64,000 nt of DNA from JAFGJQ01 sp052034525 (GTDB lineage: Bacteria > Planctomycetota > Phycisphaerae > UBA1845), in assembly GCA_052034525.1 (NCBI GenBank), contig JBPOIK010000008.1:46788-110787 (forward strand), in the 5' to 3' direction. The notes below the pieces were generated by a model, which was not told where the DNA came from, ran no database searches, and saw only the letters and a list, made by a program, of their open reading frames with translations. Made by a program: the position numbers and the translations under genes. Shown here piece after piece: positions 16,536 to 25,142 of the stretch. How positions within the stretch are numbered: the stretch's first letter is position 1; the number at the start of each line of letters is the position of its first letter.

Positions 16536-16791
16536 CAATGGCCTCCGGAGATGGCTGGCGGCATGTTGACCTCACGTGCGTTTCGGTCGCACGTTTTCGA
16601 CATTCCTCGCTATGCCTTGGCAGCTCTACAGGGCCTTTGGATCCACCGCAGGTCGTCGTGCACCGCAGCAGCCGCGCCAGCCGGCGATGGCCAGTGTAGC
16701 CAAGGTCGCACGCCCCGCACAGCCTGACCGGTTCAAAACGGCACGTGTGGCTGAAGACGCCGGATTGGAGGGAGCAGCGACAGCCAACCTA

Positions 16792-17049
16792 TCATGCGGC
16801 GAGAGTCTCCAAACTGACGGAACCCGTTGCTTGACAAATGATTAGAGGCGGGCCCCGAGCACGGCCGCTCCAGGAGAGAGCCCGAGTGATTCCGGTCGCC
16901 CCGGCCCAGTGCGCGACGAGCAGATTGAGGACCGGGACGGCCAGCCAGAGCAGTGCCGTCCAGACCGCCAGCGCTACGACGGACCGAATTACCAGATGCC
17001 GCAAGGCCCTGGTCAGGCCGATGGCCGGTGTCCACTCCTGGTCTGGCAT
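16792..17049 (-). CDS. Small membrane protein (85 aa)
   Basis: A short gene with a strong AAGGAG ribosome-binding site 8 nt before the ATG. The 85-residue product has a soluble amphipathic start (about 20 residues), a hydrophobic segment at about residues 22-50 (VVALAVWTALLWLAVPVLNL) and a polar tail. It probably sits in the inner membrane with one or two helices. It is divergent from the DegT-family aminotransferase gene and lies upstream of the AmpG-like transporter, 256 nt away on the same strand. I do not recognise the family. Confidence 0.62.
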   Translation of the reverse strand: MPDQEWTPAIGLTRALRHLVIRSVVALAVWTALLWLAVPVLNLLVAHWAGATGITRALSWSGRARGPPLIICQATGSVSLETLAA

Positions 17050-17262
17050 CGCAACGTCTCCTTATGATGGGACACAGACAGGCGGTTGCGGGGCGCGCCT
17101 CAACCCTGTCTGGCGAATCTGCGCTGCGAGCCTTGGAAAGACACCCTGTTGCGCCTGCCAAAGGGGATGCTGCGTTTCCCGGCGCGGCGGACCATGACCG
17201 CACACGGAGCAAGTCCGGCCGATTCCTGGGCGAGGGTCCGCCTGGCAAGCGAACCCGTTCGG

Positions 17263-17291
17263 CTGGGCAGGTGCCGGCAGAAGCGTATAAT
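17263..17291 (+). promoter_or_regulatory. Possible promoter of the DegT-family aminotransferase gene
   Basis: A perfect -10 hexamer TATAAT lies at 17286-17291, unusual in this GC-rich sequence, with only a weak -35 (CTGGGC, 17263-17268) at a 17-nt spacing. The ATG is about 58 nt downstream. Low to moderate confidence. Confidence 0.4.
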
Positions 17292-17349
17292 TTCTGGCTG
17301 GTCGCCGTCAAGGCGGAGGGTCCGGGTGGCAAACGCAGGGGAGTAGCAC

Positions 17350-18459
17350 ATGGAGATTCATCTGGCTCGGCCGGACATTACGCAGGCCGAGATCGACGCG
17401 GTTGTGGCGGTGCTGAAGACGGATTCCCTGTCGCTGGGGCCCAAGGTTCCCGAGTTTGAGCGGCAGTTCGCCGCCTACTGCGGCACGAAGCGCGCTGTGG
17501 CCTGCTGCAACGGAACGGCCGGGCTGCACCTGATCGTCCGGGCCATGGGCATCGGCCCGGGCGACGAAGTGATCACCACGCCGTTTTCGTTCATCGCGTC
17601 ATCCAATTGCATCCTGTTCGAGAACGCCACGCCCGTGTTCGTGGATATTGATCCGCGGACGTGGAACATCGATCCGGCCCGGATCGAGGCGGCGATCACT
17701 CCGCGCACCAGGGCGATCCTGGCGGTAGACGTATTCGGCCAGGTGGCGGACTTCGACCCGATTCTCGCCGTCGCCCGCAAGCACAACCTGCGGATCATCG
17801 AGGACTCGTGCGAGGCTCTCGGCGGTCGGTACAAAGGCCGGCCGGCGGGCTCGATCGGCGATGCGGGCGTCTTCGGGTTCTACCCGAACAAGCAGATCAC
17901 CACGGGCGAGGGCGGGATGATCGTCACCAGCGACGACACGCTGGCCGATGTGTGCTGCTCGCTGCGCAACCAGGGTCGCGGGACGGGCGGCGGCTGGCTG
18001 GCGCACGAACGGATGGGCTACAACTTCCGGTTGTCGGACATCAATTGTGCCCTGGGGCTGGTCCAGCTTTCGCGGATCGAGGAGATTCTCGCGGCGCGGG
18101 AGCGCGTCGCTGGAATGTATCTGCGGCGCCTGGCCGACGAGCCCCGGCTGAGCATGCAGCACGTTCTGCCGGATTGCGACATAAGCTGGTTTATCTTCGT
18201 CGTGCGGCTGGACGATCGATACACGCAGGCGGACCGGGACCGCATGTTGTCACAGTTCCGCCAGAAAGGCATCGGGTGCAACAACTACTTCGTGCCGATC
18301 CACCTGCAGCCTTTCTATCGCGAGCAGTTCGGCTATCGCGAGGGCAGCTTTCCGGTTTGTGAGGCGCTGGCCGCTCGAACCATTGCGCTGCCATTCCACG
18401 CACGATTGACCGAGGCGGACATCGATACGGTTGTGGGCGAACTGAAACGCATGCTGTAG
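17350..18459 (+). CDS. DegT/DnrJ/EryC1/StrS-family aminotransferase
   Basis: The 369-residue protein is a PLP-dependent sugar aminotransferase. The hallmark is GVFGFYPNKQITTGEGGM, with the PLP lysine near residue 181. EDSCEALGGRYKG supplies the conserved phosphate-binding region, and PLPFH-like ends are present (IALPFHARL). Such enzymes add an amino group to a nucleotide-linked keto-sugar for lipopolysaccharide, capsule or antibiotic sugars. The preceding AGGGGAG ribosome-binding site is 6 nt from the ATG. No sugar-nucleotide dehydratase or glycosyltransferase is adjacent, so the substrate cannot be told from context. The length is usual for the family. Confidence 0.93.
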   Translation: MEIHLARPDITQAEIDAVVAVLKTDSLSLGPKVPEFERQFAAYCGTKRAVACCNGTAGLHLIVRAMGIGPGDEVITTPFSFIASSNCILFENATPVFVDIDPRTWNIDPARIEAAITPRTRAILAVDVFGQVADFDPILAVARKHNLRIIEDSCEALGGRYKGRPAGSIGDAGVFGFYPNKQITTGEGGMIVTSDDTLADVCCSLRNQGRGTGGGWLAHERMGYNFRLSDINCALGLVQLSRIEEILAARERVAGMYLRRLADEPRLSMQHVLPDCDISWFIFVVRLDDRYTQADRDRMLSQFRQKGIGCNNYFVPIHLQPFYREQFGYREGSFPVCEALAARTIALPFHARLTEADIDTVVGELKRML

Positions 18460-18528
18460 CCTGTCGCGGAAAACAGCCGCCGGTCGGGGCTCGACCGGCC
18501 CTCGTTGGAATCCAGGGAGGTCAGACTC

Positions 18529-18654
18529 ATGAAGCGTTGGATGACACTCATCGTGCGGGCGCTGCTGGCGGTTTCGCTGTTCGCGATTTTCAACGGTGGA
18601 AGCGAGTGCTACCCCCACCGCTCCGAACCGCCGGGGTTCGTGTTCCCGCAATAG
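18529..18654 (+). CDS. Small putative exported peptide (41 aa)
   Basis: A very strong AGGGAGG ribosome-binding site, 8 nt before the ATG, opens a 41-codon frame. The product has a basic start (MKRWMTLIVR), a hydrophobic segment (ALLAVSLFAIF) and a proline-rich tail with one Cys. It resembles the small lipoprotein at 1693-1854 in its first residues (MKRW then hydrophobic) but lacks a clean lipobox. It lies 69 nt after the aminotransferase and ends 4 nt before the convergent NPCBM gene. A hairpin at 18479-18499 separates it from the aminotransferase. Function is unknown. Confidence 0.55.
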   Translation: MKRWMTLIVRALLAVSLFAIFNGGSECYPHRSEPPGFVFPQ

Positions 18655-18658
18655 CGGA

Positions 18659-19990
18659 TCAACCACCCGCGCGGGCTCGCCGTCCGCCATGAAGAGCCGC
18701 GGCCGCCGGGACCGCAGGCGACGCGGACGACCGGACCAGGGCGGCTTCGATCCAGTCAAACCGGTCCTGGATCGCGCCGTTGGCGCCGAAGCCGACGTGG
18801 AGTTCCAATGTCTGCGCGCCGTTGAGACTGACCCGAATCGGGCCATGCAGACGCCCGGGGACCACTCCAGGTTGTTCGAAGCGGGATTGGCCGTCCACGC
18901 GAATTGACACGTCCACGTTCGCATACGGTCCGCTGTCGTCATCCATCCCGAAATGGGTAACGAATGAGTCGTATTGCCCGTGCAGCGCGTAGCGAAGCGT
19001 GCATTCGCTCTGAACGCCGAGCCCGTGATCGAACCCTTTGCCGGCCACGCGCAGCGGCCCGCCCACCACATTGCGATCGGCCCGCCAGGGCCACGCCAGG
19101 CGGAACATCGGTGTCTGAACGTACGCGGACGGGCTTAACTGCGCGAGCCACTCCCAGCGACCACCGCGAATTTCGATCTGGGCGATCCGATCGAACGGGA
19201 TGGCTGCACGCTCGTCCCAGAGCGATGCCTCCAACAGGCCGCGGGGGCTGCGGTCCTCTCCCCAATGCGCCGCCGACACCGTCAGGCGTGTTCCGTCCAG
19301 CAGGGTCAGGCGAGCGGCCAGTCTGTCGCCCGGCGGGTCGGGGTCCGGCACAAGAACGGCCACCGCGAAGCGGTCCAACGGCACTCGGGTCTGCCCGGCG
19401 GGTGTGTCTAGGACAATGCCTTCGGCGTCGATGGCGGCGACCAAGCCCGTGGTCATATCGCCGTTGCTCAGCATCACGACGTCGTTTTCGCGGCGTGTAG
19501 CGGGCGGACCGTCGACGGCGGCTTGCGCGGGCCCTTCCGCCTGCCGCGCGGACAGCCGCGAAATGGCGCCCAGCGGTACAGACACGGGGCCCAGAGCGGG
19601 CGTCTCGACCTGCACACGGTCCTGCTCGAATGCGATCACCCGGCCGCTCAGCCGGTCTCCATTGGCCAGTTCAAAGACCAGCCCCTGCTCGGCGAAGATG
19701 GCCGGTGGTTCTGCGATCGTGATCCGGACGATGTTTTCCGGAGGAACGAGGCGGGCCTCGGCGTCGGCCTTCGAGCGGAAGGCGGCGCCGCGATCCAGCG
19801 AAAACGCGACGAGCTCGCCGCCTTCTTGATCCCCAGTCACGGTTTGCAGCGTGACACGAACGGGATGCGAATCTGCCGGGCGGGTCGTCGTGTCGGCCAG
19901 GCCGACTGTCAATGCGACCACAGGCAGCATGATGGGGGCCAGGGTCTTGGGGCGCTCCCATGCCGTTCGACCGTGTCCGTTTCCGCTCAA
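18659..19990 (-). CDS. Secreted NPCBM-domain protein, last gene of the MoxR operon
   Basis: The 443-residue protein has an N-terminal hydrophobic export segment (about residues 17-32) and a region with repeated short SH3-like strands (LSNGDMTTGLVAAIDAEGI; LANGDRLSGRVIAFEQDRV). From about residue 270 there is an NPCBM/NEW2 carbohydrate-binding module: GFDHGLGVQSECTLRYAL, FVTHFGMDDDSG and LNGAQTLELHVGFGANG. NPCBM modules are usually attached to glycoside hydrolases; here no catalytic domain is seen. A TTG start is used because AGGAGG lies 6 nt upstream and the frame begins there, 18 nt after the upstream stop. It is the final gene of the eight-gene MoxR/VWA operon, which gives an unusual context for this module. 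Confidence 0.82.
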   Translation of the reverse strand: MSGNGHGRTAWERPKTLAPIMLPVVALTVGLADTTTRPADSHPVRVTLQTVTGDQEGGELVAFSLDRGAAFRSKADAEARLVPPENIVRITIAEPPAIFAEQGLVFELANGDRLSGRVIAFEQDRVQVETPALGPVSVPLGAISRLSARQAEGPAQAAVDGPPATRRENDVVMLSNGDMTTGLVAAIDAEGIVLDTPAGQTRVPLDRFAVAVLVPDPDPPGDRLAARLTLLDGTRLTVSAAHWGEDRSPRGLLEASLWDERAAIPFDRIAQIEIRGGRWEWLAQLSPSAYVQTPMFRLAWPWRADRNVVGGPLRVAGKGFDHGLGVQSECTLRYALHGQYDSFVTHFGMDDDSGPYANVDVSIRVDGQSRFEQPGVVPGRLHGPIRVSLNGAQTLELHVGFGANGAIQDRFDWIEAALVRSSASPAVPAAAALHGGRRARAGG

Positions 19991-20008
19991 TCCGGGCCTC
20001 CTGTTCGT

Positions 20009-21043
20009 CTACCGTTGGAAGATCGGCAGCAGCCGGTTGGGCATCTGAAGAATGATCAGCGCCATGGCAGTTCCGTATTCCTTGCCGGCCTCGTCCTCCC
20101 AGGAGCCGTCCGGGTTCTGCCGCGCCAGCAGTTCGTCCCGGATGGCCGGCCACCAGACTCGCCAGTAGGCGTCACCCGCCAGAAACATGGCCTGGGCAGT
20201 GTAATAGTGGCCATAGATGTAGTGCGCCTCCAACCCACGCTGCGGTGGCAGATACTTCATCAGATAGGCCAGTCCGCGCTCGATTTCCGGTCCGGAGTAG
20301 ATGCCGGCGTATTGCAAGGCCGCGACGCCGGCTCCACTGCGGGGGAAGGCCGAACCGCTCAAGTTGATCATGTAGCGAAAGCCGCCGTCGGTTTCCTGAC
20401 AGGCCTTCACGTATTGCACGGCCCGGTCAATCGTATCTTTCTCGACGAAAATGCCGGCGTTGCGAGCGGCCCGCAGAGCCATGATCTGGCAGATGGTCAC
20501 GGAAATATCCGCGTCTTTTCGTACAGGCTGGTAGCGCCAGCCGCCCTCGTCATTCTGCGTGGCCGTGATGAGCCGCACGGCCCGCCGCAGCGCCTCGTGA
20601 ATCTGCGGATCGCGGCTGGATCCGTACACTTCCGCCAGGAAGAGCGTGGCGAAGCCGTGTCCGTACATCGGCCCGTGGGAGGTCTGGGCCGCCAGCAGGC
20701 CCGTCTCGGAACGATTGGCCAGAATGAAGCGGACGCAGCGTTCGACGATCGGCCCATAGCGACCGCGGCCGGGCAGGTGGCCGTCGCTCATGAAGGCCAT
20801 GCCCGCCATGCCCGTGATCCCGACGTGCGGACCGTAGCCGGAGTCGTTGCCGAAAGCACCGTCCGCATTCTGCTGGGCGGCCAGCCAGGCCAGGCCTTTG
20901 GCCGTCGCCGCCTCCAGGGCCGGCGTGACCTCCTCCGGAACGGCGACCGGAAGCGAGGGGGCGTCCTCCTGCGCGCGGATGGACGCCGCATGCATGACCG
21001 ATGCGGCGGTCAGGAGCACGAACACCCATCGGCGCGACATCAT
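20009..21043 (-). CDS. Secreted prenyltransferase/squalene-cyclase-fold protein
   Basis: The 344-residue protein has a signal peptide (to about residue 25) and then six or so alpha-alpha toroid repeats of the prenyltransferase/squalene oxidase type. Each repeat ends in a QxxDGxxG(x)W-like motif: QNADGAFGND, QNDEGGWRY, QETDGGFRY and QNPDGSWED. No terpene-cyclase DxDD motif is visible and the protein is half the size of squalene-hopene cyclase, so a binding or scaffold role is more likely than catalysis. Its ATG overlaps the stop of the upstream gene (ATGA), indicating coupling, with GAGGAG 5 nt upstream. Planctomycete MoxR/VWA operons often carry such a gene; the function is unknown. Confidence 0.83.
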   Translation of the reverse strand: MMSRRWVFVLLTAASVMHAASIRAQEDAPSLPVAVPEEVTPALEAATAKGLAWLAAQQNADGAFGNDSGYGPHVGITGMAGMAFMSDGHLPGRGRYGPIVERCVRFILANRSETGLLAAQTSHGPMYGHGFATLFLAEVYGSSRDPQIHEALRRAVRLITATQNDEGGWRYQPVRKDADISVTICQIMALRAARNAGIFVEKDTIDRAVQYVKACQETDGGFRYMINLSGSAFPRSGAGVAALQYAGIYSGPEIERGLAYLMKYLPPQRGLEAHYIYGHYYTAQAMFLAGDAYWRVWWPAIRDELLARQNPDGSWEDEAGKEYGTAMALIILQMPNRLLPIFQR

Positions 21044-21621
21044 TCCGTCTCCTCCTCCGCCAGGGCTCGATAATACTCGTTAATCTGTTCCCGGTATTTG
21101 TCGAGCACCGCCTCTCGCACGCCCTGGATGATCTCGTCGCGTTCCCGGGCCGGCAAGTGGCCCCAGCCGCGCTGCGACTCCCGGAATTCGCCCGACGGCG
21201 TGGTCAGACCGGTACTCTCGCTTGAAACGGACCCCGGCCGAGCCGGTGCGTCGCCGGAGGGTCTGGAGGCGCCGTCTGCCGTGTTCTCCGACTGCCCGGA
21301 CTCCTGCTGTTCCCGCCGATCGCCCGATTGCGGCTGATCCGAGGCGCCGGTAGTACCCTGCGCACTGCTCATCGCCGCCGCGATCAGATCATCCAATGCC
21401 GCCACGATCTGCTGCTGCACAAGCTGTGTTTCCGGGCCGGGGTCGAGCCGGACGGAAAGCTGCTGTCTGCTCTGATCCATGAGGGCCAGCGTCCGGGCCA
21501 CGGCCTGGTTCGCGGACGGCTGCGTGGCCGGCCGGGAGGCGGGGGCTTGTGCATCGGATCCGACCGCCGTCAACATTCCCGTCAACAGCACAATCGGGCC
21601 GATACGCGAAAGGTGCATCAT
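21040..21621 (-). CDS. Secreted low-complexity hypothetical protein
   Basis: A 193-residue protein with a signal peptide (GSDAQA cleavage region near residue 25), followed by a Pro/Ser/Thr/Gln-rich linker (PASRPATQPS) typical of this organism's exported proteins. A helical segment (residues 40-85), a disordered Gln/Ser/Gly stretch (85-145) and a charged C-terminal helix (LPARERDEIIQGVREAVLDK, about 150-170) follow. The C-terminal part resembles the ends of DUF4175-associated proteins that bind a partner through one helix, but no family is certain. It starts 1 nt after the stop of the giant gene upstream and overlaps the next start by 4 nt, so it is tightly coupled in the operon. Confidence 0.78.
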   Translation of the reverse strand: MMHLSRIGPIVLLTGMLTAVGSDAQAPASRPATQPSANQAVARTLALMDQSRQQLSVRLDPGPETQLVQQQIVAALDDLIAAAMSSAQGTTGASDQPQSGDRREQQESGQSENTADGASRPSGDAPARPGSVSSESTGLTTPSGEFRESQRGWGHLPARERDEIIQGVREAVLDKYREQINEYYRALAEEETE

Positions 21622-21622
21622 G

Positions 21623-24600
21623 TCAGTCTCGTCCTTTCTGTGACGACTCGACCAGCGATCGCATCAGCGCCTGCAATTCCTGCTGCTGCCGCCCGAGATC
21701 GTGAATCTGCCGCAGGTGCGCTTCGGACGGAACCTGGTGGGCCATCTGCGCGGCGGCGTTCTGAGTGCGGGCGTTCAGATCCAGTTGCAGGGCTCGCACG
21801 AGCAGCAGCTCGGCGACCGGGGGCACGCCGTCAGGCGGCGTCGGAGAAGCGCCCGATCCGCCGCCGGCCTCCGCCTGCGGAGCGGATTCGCCCGGCGGCG
21901 ACAGAGCGGCAAGCTGCTCGAATGCGTCGATCAGTCGGCTCAGATCGGCGAGAATCCGCTCCTGGCCGGCGGTCAGGGTCTCGTCCATCCGTCGCTGTTG
22001 AAGCTGGTCGCGCGACTGGGCCATGTCGGTAAGAACGCGGTTCATGAGCCACTGAAACGTGGCGGCCGATCCCATTTGCTCGCGGACGGCACTGGCGCGT
22101 TCGCGAACCTCCTCCTGCGCCTGGGCCAGATGGCCGGCCTTGCGTGCATTGGCACGGCTGAGCCGTTCCCCGTCGGGGGCGGCGCGGACCAGTTCCCCCG
22201 CGCCGTCCGCAATCGCCTGCTGGCGGACCCGCACATCCGTCAGCTCCGTGCGAAGGGCCAGCACGGATCGGGCCGCGGCCTCGGCGCGCATCTGATCGGC
22301 CAGTTGCTGGGCCGACGCCAGCGCCTGATTCAGTCGATCCAGCGCGTCGTGCTGGGCGTCTGCTGCGGCCGACGCGCGATCGGAACGCAGGTCCGATTCC
22401 GCCCGCCGCATGGACCGGCCGGCATCCGACACACGATGGGTGATCGAGGGGTCCGAAGCAGCGGCGGTGTCGGCGGCGGCGGCCAGCTTCTGCGCCTCCT
22501 CGGCCAGGGGCGCCTGAAGGTCGGCCAGCCGGTTCCGGGCAGCCGCGTCACCGTCCGAACCGGCGGCCTCCGCGGTGGCGTCGAGCAGTTGTTGCTGCGA
22601 TCCAATCAGGTTGCGCAGTCGTCCGGCCAGTTCGAGCAGACTCTCCGACGCCTCCGGCGCCGGCGGCGGCACTCGACGGAGCAGGTCGTCCAGCATGGCT
22701 GACAGACCGGCCTCGGCGGCCCGTTGCTCAACGCCGGCGGCGGAAGTCCGGTTCTCCCCGGCGGCGCGGGCGGCCTGCCTCATGCGTTCCGACACGTTCT
22801 GCCGAACGGCTGTCTGGGCGGCGGCTTCCAGAGATTCTTTCTGGCGTGATGCGTCTTGTGCATCCGCGGCGGCGGAGGCCGTCAGGCCATGCATCTGTTC
22901 GAGCAGGTGCTCCACCTCTGCCGCCAGCCGGTCCTGGTCGCGTGCGACCCGTTCCAGAACCAGGCGTCGCTCCGCGGGCAGAGAGTCGACGGACTGTCCC
23001 AGCGTTTCGCGGCCGACGTCGGCGGTCTGCGCGCGTACGGATTGCTGTTGATCCAGAATCTGCCGCGTGCGGTTCACGATGTCTTCGTAATCTCCCCACC
23101 GGCCGAGCGACGCAATGGCGCGGCGAAGGCCCGCCACGGCCTCCTGCTGGTGTTCAAGAATCTGCGGAAGCTGTTCGTTTCGCGCGGCTGCCGACTCCGG
23201 TCGCGCGGCCTGGGTCAGACCGGCGGCGGCGTCCTTCATGGGGCCGATGGCGGCGGAGTGCAGCAATCCGCCGGCTTCCTCGGCTCGCCGACGGGCGGCG
23301 TCATCGTCAAACCGGTTCCGATCCATCTGATCCTGCAACTGCTGCAGGCGATGCGACACTTCGCCGACTCGACGCGCCAGGCGGTCCTGGATCCCGGCGG
23401 CGGCACTGAGAATCGAGGACCATTCCGCGGCGTCGGTATCGCTGCCGCGGGAACGGATCCGGTCGCCAAGCGACTCCTGTTCGTCCATGGCCTGTCGCAG
23501 GCGTCCTTCCAGCAACTGGAATTCTTCGCGTACCCGCTGACGGAACGCATCGTGCGAGATGATCCGCAGACGCAGGGCGGACGACTCGCCCGTCTGCGGC
23601 CCGGCGTCGGCGAGCCGACGGTTATCCAGGGCGGCGGCGCGATAAACCACATGGTCACCGGCCCGCACGCCCAGCGAACGCACGGACCAGTCCAGCGAAG
23701 CCCGGGCCTCGACCCGATCGGCGGCCGGCTCCATCACCGTTACGCCGGTCAGGTCGATCGTCCGCGCCGACGCGGCGTCATTGACGACGGCCGAAAGCCA
23801 CAGACGGCCAAGCCCGAAGTCATCCTCCGCCCGGACGGCAACGGGAACCGTGCCGTCCGGTGTCACTTCCACCAGCGATTGGGGCTGTTCGATAACGACT
23901 GCGGGCGCCTGGTCCGCCACCGCGCGGATGCGATAGTCCCGCCCGTCGCGGTTTGTAAAACCGTCGACGTCCTTCACGTACACGCGGAACGCGAAATCAT
24001 CGGCCGATTCGAAGATCGTACAGAAGCCCTCGTCGTCGTACGGCGAGACCATCAGGGGAAGGTGATCGCCGTCGGGGAACATCAGGGCCGCTTCCGGCTC
24101 ACCGGCATCATCCCGTCCCACCGGCTTGCTGAACTGGAAGCAGACGGTTACGTCGCTGCCGGGCACCGCCTTGGCAGGCGCGGCGGCCAGATCGTATTCC
24201 CGCTTCCACTCGGCGGGCACGTAAGCCGGCGGCAGAATCCGGGCATAGGCTTGAACCACGCTCGGTCGTCGCACCGCCCGCACGCAAACCGGGCAATCGA
24301 CGGTCGTGGCGTCGCCGGCCTCGACCCAATACGTAAGATCCCCGGCAACGGCCGGGATGGTACACTCGTACCGGCCCGCCTGGGTTGATTCCATGGAGAA
24401 AACGACGTCGGAGCCGCCCGTATCGCGGATGTGCAGCAGAGGACGAAGCGATGGCCGATCCCCCCGACTCACACGCACTTGCACCGGCAGTGAATCCCCG
24501 ACGGCCACGGTGGTGTCGCCGGTGAGCATCTCGATTTCCACGGTGCGCGGCCAGCGGACCGAGCCGAACGGATCGGTCAGCCGGGCCACCCCCGTGCGCA

Positions 24601-25105
24601 CCCACTGCGGCTGCCCGATCCAGAGCACGCCGATGACACTCGCCACGCCGGTCAGGCGGGCGGCCCGCCGGAGCAACGGCCGCCGGGTGATGACCTCATC
24701 GATCCGCAGGGCTCGCAGGGACTCTTGCGCCTGGGCCAGAACATGCCGGCCGAGCGCAGCGGACCCGGTGCCGTGTCCCTGCGCGAAGTTCGCAGCGCTG
24801 CGGATCACGTCGGAAGGCAGGCGGAACCGCCGCTCCACGCGCAACGCCAGGTCGTCCAGCGGGATGGGCCGTCGCAGCGGATGAAGGATCCAGCGGACCG
24901 CCATCGCGGCCAGGCCGAAGAGCAGACCAAGAAGCGTGGCCATCCGAACGCCGGACGGCAGCCAGAGCAGCCAATCGGCGATCATGACGGCCAGAGCGGC
25001 GAGCAGGCCGATTGTCAACACGGAACACGCGCCACAGAGAACCAGAAGGCGTCGTGCCCGGGCTCGAAGCCGCGTCAGCTCGGTAATGATTCGGTCGTTC
25101 GTCAT
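21623..25105 (-). CDS. Giant DUF4175-like membrane protein (1160 aa)
   Basis: The protein has two N-terminal transmembrane helices (about residues 20-45 and 52-72) and a third near 148-162. A beta-rich extracytoplasmic region (about 180-480) with Ig-like strands follows, then about 600 residues of Gln/Ala/Arg-rich helical coiled-coil (for example QEAVAGLRRAIASLG and LADQMRAEAAARSVLALRTELTDVR, split). The layout resembles the DUF4175 family of planctomycetes and proteobacteria, which sits in MoxR/DUF58/VWA operons. No enzyme motif is visible, so it is probably a structural or scaffolding envelope protein. It lies 37 nt after the VWA/glutamine-amidotransferase-like gene and 1 nt before the next gene. 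Confidence 0.78.
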   Translation of the reverse strand: MTNDRIITELTRLRARARRLLVLCGACSVLTIGLLAALAVMIADWLLWLPSGVRMATLLGLLFGLAAMAVRWILHPLRRPIPLDDLALRVERRFRLPSDVIRSAANFAQGHGTGSAALGRHVLAQAQESLRALRIDEVITRRPLLRRAARLTGVASVIGVLWIGQPQWVRTGVARLTDPFGSVRWPRTVEIEMLTGDTTVAVGDSLPVQVRVSRGDRPSLRPLLHIRDTGGSDVVFSMESTQAGRYECTIPAVAGDLTYWVEAGDATTVDCPVCVRAVRRPSVVQAYARILPPAYVPAEWKREYDLAAAPAKAVPGSDVTVCFQFSKPVGRDDAGEPEAALMFPDGDHLPLMVSPYDDEGFCTIFESADDFAFRVYVKDVDGFTNRDGRDYRIRAVADQAPAVVIEQPQSLVEVTPDGTVPVAVRAEDDFGLGRLWLSAVVNDAASARTIDLTGVTVMEPAADRVEARASLDWSVRSLGVRAGDHVVYRAAALDNRRLADAGPQTGESSALRLRIISHDAFRQRVREEFQLLEGRLRQAMDEQESLGDRIRSRGSDTDAAEWSSILSAAAGIQDRLARRVGEVSHRLQQLQDQMDRNRFDDDAARRRAEEAGGLLHSAAIGPMKDAAAGLTQAARPESAAARNEQLPQILEHQQEAVAGLRRAIASLGRWGDYEDIVNRTRQILDQQQSVRAQTADVGRETLGQSVDSLPAERRLVLERVARDQDRLAAEVEHLLEQMHGLTASAAADAQDASRQKESLEAAAQTAVRQNVSERMRQAARAAGENRTSAAGVEQRAAEAGLSAMLDDLLRRVPPPAPEASESLLELAGRLRNLIGSQQQLLDATAEAAGSDGDAAARNRLADLQAPLAEEAQKLAAAADTAAASDPSITHRVSDAGRSMRRAESDLRSDRASAAADAQHDALDRLNQALASAQQLADQMRAEAAARSVLALRTELTDVRVRQQAIADGAGELVRAAPDGERLSRANARKAGHLAQAQEEVRERASAVREQMGSAATFQWLMNRVLTDMAQSRDQLQQRRMDETLTAGQERILADLSRLIDAFEQLAALSPPGESAPQAEAGGGSGASPTPPDGVPPVAELLLVRALQLDLNARTQNAAAQMAHQVPSEAHLRQIHDLGRQQQELQALMRSLVESSQKGRD

Positions 25106-25142
25106 GCCTGCAACGGCGGCTCGGCGGCCGTCCCGGCCCTCC

